From Kuschelorhynchus macadamiae (Eukaryota > Arthropoda > Insecta > Coleoptera > Curculionidae): a stretch of DNA of 64,000 nt. Made by a program: the position numbers and the translations under genes. How positions within the stretch are numbered: the stretch's first letter is position 1; the number at the start of each line of letters is the position of its first letter. The notes under the pieces are model-generated. The model had not been told where the DNA came from, ran no database searches, and worked only from the letters and a program-made list of their open reading frames with translations. Where the stretch lies: contig JAUTXW010002159.1 in NCBI GenBank assembly GCA_030620095.1, forward strand, positions 339,063-403,062, read 5' to 3'. Of this stretch, positions 43,146 to 52,954 are shown piece after piece.

Positions 43146-45949
43146 TACAGGGTGGTGCAACCAAGATGGGGTGGACGATTTTGGGCAAGCGGAGAGGAAT
43201 TTGAAAAAACATTTTTGGGATATGATTGATAGTCAAGAACGGTGTGTTTCAAAATTATACCCATTATACAGGGTGGTCTGAAAAGTTCGTGGTGAACCAA
43301 ACTTGTGTTTTTTTAAATGGGACACCCGGTATATTATTATTTTAGTTGATTCTCCTATTCGTTGCGATCATTTTGATATAAGGTTAGTTGGGTCTAAAAT
43401 TTATACCAAGGGAATGGGACGAGGTTAAAGTGGAAAAAAGGGTTATACTCCGGCCATTTTTTGAAAACAATTGAAGAAGGTATGGAAAAACCAAATATTC
43501 TATAAAATGTATTGTATCTAGGATTACAATAATCGCTTGTAAGTCGTTCAAAATTATTCACTGTTATACAGGGTGGTCAAGTTTTACAAATTTACCTTGG
43601 ATTGAATTTTTTTAAATGGAACACCCCATATATTTTACTGTCATATTAAAGATAACATCGCCAACTTTCAGAAAATACCCTATTTGATATCTTTCTAACC
43701 AACAGTTTTTTAGTAAATTAACCGTGAAACCAAAATTTACTCATTCTAACAGAAACGGTATTATTTACGTTGCTTAAATTGACTACCTATAATATAAGGA
43801 GGCCATGATATAATCATAAATGAAAAGAAAGATTGACATTCTTGTCAAAACCGCAAAGTGTCAGAGAATTGGCATCAATTACCATTGTTTTTTGACGATA
43901 AGCCGAGAAATTGTTAAGTAACAATGAGTTTGAGTACTCCAGAGTTGATAAACATGACTTTTATGTTGGGCGAGTGTCAAAAAACCCTTTACTAGCAAGC
44001 AGGGTTTATGCGGTACGATATCCCGATGCCGAAAAAGAACCAAGACCTGAAGCTTTTGCAAGTTTATTAGAGAGGTTTCAAGAAACAGGCAATCTTGCTT
44101 TTAAAAAACGTAAAGTAATTAATAAACCAGTTACCAATGAAGATAATGCTTTGACAGTGTTATTAACAGTGCAAGAAAATCCACACAAGTACCAGGGAAA
44201 TTGAGAGAGCTACTGATATTGAACGCACTAATATTAAACGGATTATGAAACAACATAAATATCATGCCTACCACATTGAATTACACCAAGAACTGTATGA
44301 TCGCGATTACGTCCAACGACAAGAGTTTTCAATTTGGTTTTTAAATACAATTTGGGATAATCCAGGTTTTGTAGATAGGGTGCTGTTTTCAGATGAAGCA
44401 ACTTTTAAAAGCAACGGCTTGGTTAACAAACATAATATGCACTATTATTCAACCGAAAATCCACATTGGATTCGTCAGGTGGACCATCAAAATAAATGGT
44501 CAATTAATGTTTGGGGAGGTATAATTAGCTCTCATGTTATAGGACCATATTTCTTTGAAGAGCATTTGACGGGAGAAGTCTATTTAAATTTTTTGAGAAA
44601 TGAGTTGCCCGTTTTGCTCGAAGACTTACCTTTAATGTTAAGAAATTCCTTATGGTTCCAACATGATGGAGCACCCCCGCATTACCATAGGCATGTAAGA
44701 CATTTTCTCAATAATTGGAAAGGAGAGCATTGGATTGGGCGAGGTGGACCAGTTAAGTGGCCTGCGAGGTCACCCGATTTAACGCCACTAGATTTTTTTT
44801 ATGGGGACATGTTAAAGAAGAAGTTTATAAAGAGGTTCCAACCACAGTGGAAGATATGAAGTTGAGAATAATAAGCAGTTTTCGCAACATTTCAGACCTG
44901 ACTTTGAGAAAAGTGAAACTTTCATTTATGGATAGACTCGAAATGTGCCTTCAGCAAAACGGTGGTTTAGTCGAACATCTTTTATAAGTTTTAATTACAT
45001 TGTGTTTGTTGATTTATATTAAATTTATTTTTTTTGTAAAAAAAGATCTGTTATTAATACTGTCAAAGCATTATCTTCATTGGTAACTGGTTTATTAATT
45101 ACTTTACGTTTTTTTGAAAGCAACATTTCCTGTTTCTTGAAATCTCTATGATAAACTTGCAAAAGCTTCTATCTTGTTTTTATTTCGGCATCGCATCATC
45201 AAAGAACAATATTTATTTATTTAGTGATGACAATATTCTGACACTTTGCTGTTTTGACAGGACTGTCAATCTTTTGTTCAATTTATGATGATATCATGGC
45301 CTCCTAATATTAAATTGTCAATTTTAACAATGTGAATTCAGAGTAATTCGTGTTAAAATAAAGAAATTTTGATTTCACAGCTAATTTACTGAAAAACTGT
45401 TGGTCAGAAAGGTATCAAATATGGTATTTTCTGAAAGCTAGTAATGTTATCTTTAAAATGAAAGTAAAATATACAGGGTGTTCTATTTAAAAAAATTCAA
45501 TCCAAGGTAAATTTGCAAAACTTGACCACCCTGTATAACAGTGAATAATTTTGAACGACTTACAAGCGATTATTGTAGTCCTAGATACAATACATTTTAT
45601 AGAATATTTGGTTTTTCCATACCTGCTTCAATTGTTTTCAAAAAATGGCCGGAGTATAACCCTTTTTTCCACTTTAACCTCGTCCCATTCCCTTGGTATA
45701 AATTTTAGACCCAACGAACCTTATATCAAAATGATCGCAACGAATAGGAACTAAAATAATAATATACCGGGTATCCCATTTAAAAAAACACAAGTTTGGT
45801 TCACCACGAACTTTTCAGACCACCCTGTATAATGGGTATAATTTTAAAACACAGCGTTCTTGACTATCAATCATATCCCAATTTTTTTTTTCAAATTCCT
45901 CTCCGTTTGCCCACAATCGTCCAACCCATCTTGGTTGCACCACCCAGTA
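43146..45949 (+). mobile_element. DD41D mariner with very long, multi-ended inverted repeats (copy 2)
   Basis: The element runs from tacagggtggtgcaacc (43146) to ggttgcaccacccagta (45949), flanked by TA on both sides (43144-43145, 45950-45951). The arms are each roughly 700 bp (43146 to ~43880, ~45245 to 45949). acagggtggt recurs inside each arm (43147, 43266, 43564; mirrored near 45530, 45820, 45940). It inserted into a Penelope-like reading frame. A broken transposase occupies the centre. Confidence 0.85.
43924..44987 (+). pseudogene. Mariner (DD41D-type) transposase, nearly complete, three frameshifts
   Basis: ATG 43924 opens MSLSTPELINMTFMLGECQ. A shift in the A-run at about 43980 leads to NPLLASRVYAVRYPD and RPEAFASLLERFQETGNLAF (helix-turn-helix region). 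Another shift near 44195 leads to the main frame 44245-44859: RVLFSDEATFKSNG (first Asp), INVWGG, GPYFFEEHLTGEVYLNFLRN, WFQHDGAPPHYH (second Asp) and WIGRGGPVKWPARSPDLTPLDFF (third Asp). The spacing between the last two Asp is 41 by hand count. A T-run shift near 44800 leads to LWGHVKEEVYKEV and the end QQNGGLVEHLL, stop 44985-44987. All three catalytic Asp are kept. Confidence 0.85.
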
Positions 45950-46150
45950 TATAATTTGTATGTTGTGTTTTCTAAGAATTCTTCCGATTCTGTCTATTGT
46001 GTTTTATTATAAATGGTTCATAATTTTTGTTCGTTTTTCTGGAAACCTGTGCATTAATAGGTTTCTCTATGGTGCGATTTGTGTAGCCATTTTTCTTTAA
46101 AGTACTAGATATTATATCAAGTTCGTTTTGTCTCGTCTGTGCTTCAGTTA
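45950..46150 (-). pseudogene. Penelope-like element, left part of the frame split by the mariner
   Basis: Minus-strand reading gives NGYTNRTIEKPINAQVSRKT, NKNYEPFIIKHNRQNRKNS, a stop and KTQHTNYI. This is the region just before the TTVGKLL/GIY-YIG part of Penelope-like proteins. With the mariner and one TA removed it joins the 42965-43145 fragment. Confidence 0.65.
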
Positions 46151-46371
46151 ATTAATAGGAAATTAACTTCATCATCCGGGACAAAAGCAATAAGTTTTTA
46201 ATTCTTTGGTTTACAGAGCCCTCGCTATTTGTAGCCAAAATTCTTTACCATCGGTAACACAAAGTGACTCAAGTTTTAAGAGAGAATGGATATTGAACTG
46301 AGGATATTAGACGATCAGTTAGAAAATATACCATTCCTACTCCACGAAATTAACCTAATAAGAATTTACCG

Positions 46372-46865
46372 ATGGGAAGTGTAGTTCTTCCATCTATACC
46401 CGGAACCAGAGACTATATTGCAATCTTTCGACATGCATACAATCTTCAACACACAAAAAAAATGGACAATGTTTGTGAACGCCAAAGAACATTATTCTTT
46501 TCCAAACGGAAGGAGAATATGCAATGCCTTGTTCCTGTGGTGATGTCTATATTGGAGAAACTGGACAATCTATATCGACTAGACTTAAGGAACATGAGCG
46601 ATGTATTAAAAAGAAACAAACTGAACAATCTGCTGTATCTGAACACCAGCATTCCACTGGACGTGTCATAAGTGTAAAAGAAACCCAAGTTCTTGTATCA
46701 GTCATGGGGTTCTATAAGAGGAAAATTAGATAATCTATTGAAATGTATAAGCATCCTAACAATTTTAATAGAGATACGGGGATCCCTGAAGATGCCTCGT
46801 ACAATCGAAGGCGAAACATCGGGCAGTGATTCCATTTTGATACGGTCTAATCCCAATAACCATGG
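46372..46865 (+). pseudogene. Second Penelope-like fragment with GIY-YIG motif
   Basis: 46372-46430 reads GSVVLPSIPGTRDYIA, the block before the GIY-YIG domain. 46524-46671 in another frame gives MPCSCGDVYIGETGQSISTR, LKEHERCIKKKQTEQSAVSE and HQHSTG, the Cys/His-containing GIY-YIG of Penelope-like elements. HPNNFNRDTGIPEDASYN can be read near 46755-46805. Orientation is opposite to the fragment at 42965/45950. Confidence 0.75.
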
Positions 46866-47460
46866 CTTCTTAATTGACCACTGCCGTGAAAAATTTCGTT
46901 ACCCTGTATAAATAGATTTTACCTGCTTTAATGATGCAACAATGGCTCTCCGCAGTATGCATTAGAATAATCTGTGATGATATGATTCATATTAAAGGAA
47001 TTAACCGACCTTCCCCGGTACGACCCGTCTACTCGAGTACTATTCCGCGGGACCGAAAAAAAAAGTGACGGCAACGTGCGCAAGCCAACTCGACCGATCC
47101 GCATAATACAAACAGCGTGTCCGCTCGGGGCGGAGGAGTGCCGCCCGGGGCGGCGTTGGGCGCGACGTAAAATATGCCGCCCTTGGGGGGTCGCGGTGAG
47201 GGGCCGAAGGGGAGGCCGGGCTGAAAAGAGTTGTGGGATCAGATATGTGGACACGTTCCCTTCGGATCGCTGCAGCTCGAGGGGGTTCGAAAAGTTGCAT
47301 TGTTTCGGTCGTGACCTTATTTTTTTTCAATTAATTTTTTTGTACCTTATTGCAGATTTGATTAGTAATCGGTTATCGCCTGTTTTTAAATCTGTAACCT
47401 ACGGAATTTATAAAACATATTTTTTCACATCTAGGGATGCTAAAACGTGAGGATATGTAA
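46866..47460. other. Spacer with a CpG-rich island (46985-47300)
   Basis: CpG-dense from about 46985 to 47300 (ggggcggaggagtgccgcccggggcggcg at about 47126-47154). GC-driven open frames occur on both strands without recognisable domains. AT-rich on both sides. Confidence 0.4.
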
Positions 47461-47894
47461 AACCTGAGATGATGATTTTTTCAGCATACAAAAATTTGGC
47501 CGCCATTTTGTTCCGGCATCTTGAATTAATACCATAGTCTTACTAGTTCATCTCTATACTACACTTAGTTATGGCAGACAATTTGAAATCAGTTCGTTAA
47601 GTAGTTTTTTTCTGGCTGAATATTTAAATATTTTATTAAACCGTGATTTTGTTTCGCCAACTGGGATTCATAACAAAATGTTACCAGTTGATTCCTACAT
47701 AATAATTGATTTTTATGCAAAATTTCAGATAAATTGGATAAGAAATTTCTTAGAAATAATTTTTTTAACATTTCACTAGGCCGCCATTTTGTTTTCCTAT
47801 ATTGGATTTTTACCAAAATGTTACCAGGTCATCCCCATATGACCTTTAATTTTTGATCAAAATTTGAAGTCAGTCGAGTAAGTAGCCAAAATTA
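47461..47894 (-). repeat. ATGGCGG-type repeat, minus orientation
   Basis: Reverse-complement modules of the 28.4-29.7 kb array: ggccgccattttgttccggcatc (47500), ttaccagttgattcc (47680), ggccgccattttgttttcc (47779) and gttaccaggtcatccccatatg (47819). Non-coding. Confidence 0.6.
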
Positions 47895-48026
47895 GCCAAT
47901 TCAAATCACGAAAATTATAGGATATATGATCATATTTTCTAAGACCATATATAAAGCGGACACATGCATTCTGCACAAGCAAACGACTTAAACACCAACC
48001 ATACACAAAGTCACAATAATTAAATA

Positions 48027-48062
48027 TAAAGCCGAATAGGCTTTTTGGCCTATTCGGCTTTA
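48027..48062. repeat. Perfect 15 bp hairpin from a local inverted duplication
   Basis: taaagccgaataggc / gcctattcggcttta with a 6-base loop. The right arm is ordinary LINE sequence coding AYSAL (compare 42261-42275, where a single copy is present). The left arm is an inverted copy. Confidence 0.75.
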
Positions 48063-48065
48063 AAG

Positions 48066-49139
48066 GTTTTAGGCAACTACTGATATTCTGTTTCCATCAA
48101 TATTAATATTTAAATTATTTTTTAATGTAATAATTTTAGTTTTGTTGGCAAAAAGCAGTACATGAAACTTAATAGGGTTTAACTTAAGGTTATGATCTTG
48201 ATTTAACATACTTAAGTCATGATTAATAAGTACTTCAGTTTCTAGATGATCATCCGAATTAAAGCAAAAATAAATTTGTGTATCATCTGCATATGCACGA
48301 ACTTTACAATTTTTTACAGATAGAAGAATATCAGATGTGTAGACCAAAAAATGTAAAGGACCCCGAATCGAACTTTGTGGTACCCCTGATAATATTTGCA
48401 CCTGATCCGAAAATTTGCCGTTGGAAAGTGCTCTTTGAAAACGACCCGATAAAAGAGATGATATTAGGAAACACGAAGACTCAACCATAATATCTCAATT
48501 TAAATACGAGTTGGTAGTTAATTGCATCAAATGCTTTAGAAAAGTCTAACAAGGCCAGAGTAGTATAAGCTTTTTATCCGATGCACGCAAAACATCATCA
48601 ATAACATTTTTAAAGCAACGGCTGTACTGAAGTCTTTTCAGAAACCACACTGATATTCTGGAAGAATACCATTAGCTGTGCAATATGTGAACATCTGACT
48701 TTGTAAAACCTCCTCAAGAATTTTTGATAAAGCGGGCAAGATACTTATAATCCTAAAATCGTTGAGACATGTGGGATTAGATATTTTCGGCAGAGGTCGA
48801 CGAACTGACAATTTCTATTGACTTGGAAAATAATGTGACTCAATACAGCAGTTAATGACGTGAGCTATGTACTTGTCAAAAAACGGGCTGCGGTATTTTT
48901 TCATTAATGGAGTAATCCCATCGTGATCACTAGTATTTGTTTCAATATTTTATTAATTTCTGAAATGTCAGCTAAAGCAAACGATAAATGTAAATTGTTT
49001 TTAAATGAATTATTGCTATAAAAAAATTTGTACAATCAGAGACATTTTGAACATAGATACGAATAAAATTGTTTATTTTGTTGGGATCATTTAAATTATT
49101 TGGGACATACATGTTTTCTGTAGAACATATATTTAGGTT
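48066..49139 (-). pseudogene. LINE reverse transcriptase, decayed
   Basis: Minus-strand reading from 49139: NICSTENMYVPNNLNDPNKI, NNFIRIY, then KNVIDDVLRASDKK and TLALLDFSKAFDAINY in shifting frames (first Asp box, about 48530-48600). The frame 48488-48069 follows: LLSGRFQRAL, VQILSGVPQSSIRGPLHFLV, YADDTQIYF (catalytic box, about 48280) and INHDLSMLNQDHNLKLNPIK. A deletion and a small inverted duplication (hairpin at 48027-48062) follow, and FNYCDFVYGWCLS and RKYDHISYNFRDLNWL-like sequence lies at 47900-48020. Confidence 0.75.
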
Positions 49140-51489
49140 CATGGGCGTGCGGTGAAATTTTAAGAAAGGGAAGCAATTTTTAGAAACATACCTATTTGTA
49201 ATGTAATTCGATTCTTCGCTCATATTTTGCAACTTCGTCAATGACTTCATCATCAAAACATGGATGCTGCGACATATTTTCGAGAAGTTTATTTTCAAAG
49301 GACAACAGCGATGTATGCGAAAGTCTCTCCTGCCCAGTTGAATTTCTCACGAAATTTTTTATACGTTTAAGTGTTGAAAAAAATGCGTTCTATTAATGAA
49401 CTTGTGGCAGGTATTGTCAATACTAATTCACACAATTTCGACACTTCGGTGTTGGTATCTTCCAGCTCCTTGTCTTTTAAAAATTGCGTTAGTTCCTTAG
49501 CGTTATTTCTTGCGCTAATGTCATCAGTTTTGTCAATCACTTTTAGTTCAGATCGCAGTAACACTCGGTCGAAGAACTGGCCATAATGAAAAAGAAGAGA
49601 TTTAAACGCATCTTCTGGAAAAGTTTTTCCTTTAAATGCATCAAAATTTCAGAGCTCGAGGAATTTAAAATCTTTTAACCCGTTAAATCTATAGTTTATT
49701 TGTTGCTGAATTTGATCGACTATTTCATAAAAGAGGCGCCTGTATGATGTTTGAACATCTCCGACCTTGTCTGTTCGAAGACGCTTGGCTTGTGGCTCTA
49801 CATTTAACGTCATCAGTCGAAAAACCCTCTCGAGCTATTTATTGTCCCACGTTTCATTATTTTCTATTATATTCTCAAATAGTTCAATCAGTGATTCACG
49901 ATTTTCAGATACTGTTAACACAAGTCTTCCATTATAGTTCCACCTAGTAGGAGCTACTTTGAGCAATCGTTTGTGGACAATGGAGTCCAAAGCTTGTGTA
50001 CCTTTTGTTGACTTGGAAAAAAAAGCAGCCATGCCACTTAAAGTAACGAAAAATACTTTAGATTCTTTAATGTGATTGATGGACTGGGATAAAACTAAAT
50101 TTAAATTATGAGCAAAACAGTGGACAAACACAGCACTTGGGAAAGTTTCTCGAACTTTAGCTTGCAGACCCCCTAATTGTCCTTCCATTACTGCAGCTTC
50201 AACATAGCTTTGAGCTACTAATTTTTTCTCTCCATTAATTTCTTTAGTAACGTTATAAACCACGGTATATAATGCATCTGCTGTACGATTTTCGGACACA
50301 TTCTTAAAACCTAAAAATCGCTCTTGAATACTTCCGTCTGTTTTAACGTAGCGTATTACTATAGATAATTGGCTAAAATTAGTGATATCAGTTGTTTCGT
50401 CCAGAACAATAGCAATGAACCTCGCCTCGCCATTCTCTTGCTTAATTCTTTTTAGAATAATGGTTGCAACAGCGGAAATTAAATCATTCTGGATTGGATT
50501 CGACGTTCCGCGAAAAAGGCTAGAATGCTCTAAATGATTTTTTAAGCAACCATCATATTTAGCCATTAAACTAAGTAAATCTTGAAAATTTCCTCTATTT
50601 GAAAAAACCCTTGTTTCGTCATGACCTCTAAATCCCAATTCGTGCTGTCCGAGAAAACAAACAACATCGTCATAATTAATATTTGCCTATTTTTATCGAC
50701 CAGTTCGTTGTGCTGGCGGTGACTAATTTCCAGCTGTTTAAGGGTGTGTTCAATTCTGGTTTTGCCGAAGACTTTTTCTTTTATGACGGCCTGCAAATGC
50801 GCTTTGGACATAATGTGTCTTTTTACAGCTTTATGGAAATTGTTTAAATCGGAAAAACCAGTTTTATTCCAGAGACCTTTTTCATTTCCAAAAAGTAAAC
50901 ATGGCCAACAAAATAATTTACTTATATTTTCACACCCTGTTAGCCATTTAAATTGTTTGTATTGTTTTTCCGGACAAAAATGTCTAATACAGTTTTTCAT
51001 TTTTATGGCTAAATTTTTCATAGGCGGTTTTTCTTTTGGAAATTATTTGAAGCTTCTCAGCGAAGTTTAATGTTGAAAATCCCTTTATTATCAAGACACA
51101 CACCGCACATTCATACACACTTTTCTTACTAAATTCTAAAACATTTTCAACGTTATTAAAAAGAAACAAAGAACCTACTCCAAAGATAGCTTCCGCCCCC
51201 ACTTAAAGCACGCGACTGAAATGCAAAAATTGCAAACAGCCGGTGGAAAGTTCAATAACCTCTGGCTCGATTCACAGGAAATCAAGCATACAGGACTTGG
51301 CTGCAGAGAAGCTAGCGGCCCGCATAGGTTCTATTCGATTTCTATTCTGGCTCGGTCGGAGTCAAGGCCGCATTTACTATGGGCTTGATAATTAAGATAA
51401 TATTTTAGCATTTTTAATATAAACTAAATTAATAGTTTCCTATTTCAAAAATTACTGCTTCCCTTGCTTCCATGGACTGCGCGCCGCTG
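49140..51489 (-). mobile_element. hAT copy 6 (antisense) inserted in a LINE
   Basis: The termini are catgggcgtgcggtgaa (49140, one change) and actgcgcgccgctg (51489). The flanking 8-mers tttaggtt (49132-49139) and tttagtta (51490-51497) agree at 6 of 8 bases, an aged target duplication. LINE coding continues on both sides. Confidence 0.85.
49192..51060 (-). pseudogene. hAT transposase, ZMYM1-like (copy 6), deleted
   Basis: The 5' end including the ATG is deleted (about 51140-51165). Minus-strand frames: 51021-50566 with IRHFCPEKQYKQFKWLTGCE, NISKLFCWPCLLFGNEKG (zinc finger) and KAHLQAVIKEKVFGKTR. 50638-49835 carries LGFRGHDETRV, IVLDETTDITNFS, a changed SYVEAAVMEGQLGG (family: SYDGAAVMAG, so that acidic residue is Val here), CFAHNLNLVL and WNYNGRLVLTVSENRES. 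A deletion near 49815 removes about 300 bp. 49564-49367 ends with IPATSSLIERIF (dimerisation motif). The frame finally stops at 49192-49194. Confidence 0.8.
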
Positions 51490-51650
51490 TTTAGTTAGTA
51501 AGTCCATTTGCAGCGAATCTATATAAGTTTGTTTTCTCTTTCTCTTCTAACCATAGATAAAGTAAAATTACGTAAGAATTTGTAATGATATTTTTTGTTC
51601 TTTTAAACTTATGATAAGCCGAATCTCTTTGTTTCATAAATGTTTTTAGA
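51490..51650 (-). pseudogene. LINE linker fragment beyond the hAT
   Basis: Minus-strand frames give FMKQRDSAYHKFKRTKN and, shifted, YKFLRNFTLSMVRRER, the segment between endonuclease and reverse transcriptase in Jockey-like LINEs. It shows that hAT copy 6 interrupted one LINE. Confidence 0.6.
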
Positions 51651-52954
51651 TTTGTAAACAGCCAAGGGGTTGGTTCGAATTCAACATGATGGAATAAAAT
51701 GCCGATGTGTTACTGTAAAAACTACTTATTTAATTTATTTTAAATTATGCCCAAAAATCAAGTGTTGTATAAGTAGAAACTTGCAATTTTGGTAGGAATC
51801 CAAAATGGTGGATCAAAATGGCGCCAAAACTAAATGACTATTAGCGTACTATTGGGTCACACTACTCTATGTCTATTAAAGGGAAATATTCATAACGATC
51901 GAAGTTCCGGGTAAAGGAAATCTACCGGTTTTTTAAGTTTAATTTGGTAAAGGAGAAAAATCGAACTTATTATGAAAATAAGAGTTCCTTCTTGTTTTAG
52001 TGATATACTATTAGATTTTTTCGTATTATCCGGAATTGAATTATTTACTTAATCTCTAATACTTTTTAAATTATCTTTTCCAAAACGCAACATGATGAGA
52101 ATGAAAGTGATTACTGACACGTTTCCAAGACTCTTATTTAAATATTTTTGACATTCACAGCCAACTTTATTATTCGCATCTCTTAAAATAATACAACAGC
52201 TTGTTTAGACGAAAGATTGTTTATTATTTTAAATCAACTGCCGACGCACTCTGGGCCAGATTCATCTTAAAATATTGAAAAATTACTAATTGAAGTTATT
52301 TAGAGAAAAAAGAATAGTACGGTGTTTATTTAGAAAACTCAATCTGAAAACGTTGTTTTTGTGTTCATTTATATAGGGTGAGGTAAAAAATATGGGCTCT
52401 TTTTGTTGTAAATGAATTTCTCTTTTTTTTTGTTTTAGTTTATTTAGCTATTTACTATATAATGCCTTGTTCAATTAAAATATTATACATATCAAAAACC
52501 TTAATTGACACAAAATTAAATTATTCGATTAATGTAATAGCAAATCTGTCAAAATGTCAATATTCAATTAGATAAAAATTGATGCAAGTTCACTGTACTT
52601 GGTAGAGGATTAAATAAAGAATAACTAAGAAAAATCTGACTATTTTGATTTACAAATAAGTTAAAGTAACAACAGTGAAATTGCAAACTACTTGTTTTAA
52701 TTTTTAAAAAACTTAAATGGTTTGTAACAATGCTTATTTGATATGAAATACTGCTGGAAGCTGAATGTACAAGTTATATCGAACAGAATTTAAATATGTA
52801 AAAAAAATGTAACATCTTGTCACGTATGACAAATAGAGCCTGAGCTGTAAAAAATTATCAAAAACATACGTTTTTTACTAATGAAGAAACTAAATAATAA
52901 TACAAATTAACTAAAAACTATAAAACTTAATTTAAAAAAATGGGATTCTAGATT
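51651..52954. other. Non-coding, with ATGGCGG remnants and a repeat boundary
   Basis: 51680-51830 carries decayed ATGGCGG modules. At 52189-52250 aatacaacagcttgtttagacga...tttattattttaaatcaactgccgacg matches 55616-55672. The rest, 52260-52954, is AT-rich without a recognisable feature and probably contains the 3' end of the Transib-like element. Confidence 0.4.

Larger units (their letters stand above)
47895..51650 (-). mobile_element. LINE on the minus strand, split by hAT copy 6
   Basis: LINE sequence occupies 47895-49139 and resumes at 51490 to about 51650. The hAT at 49140-51489 sits between. It is the same family as the LINE at 41.4-42.9 kb. Confidence 0.65.
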
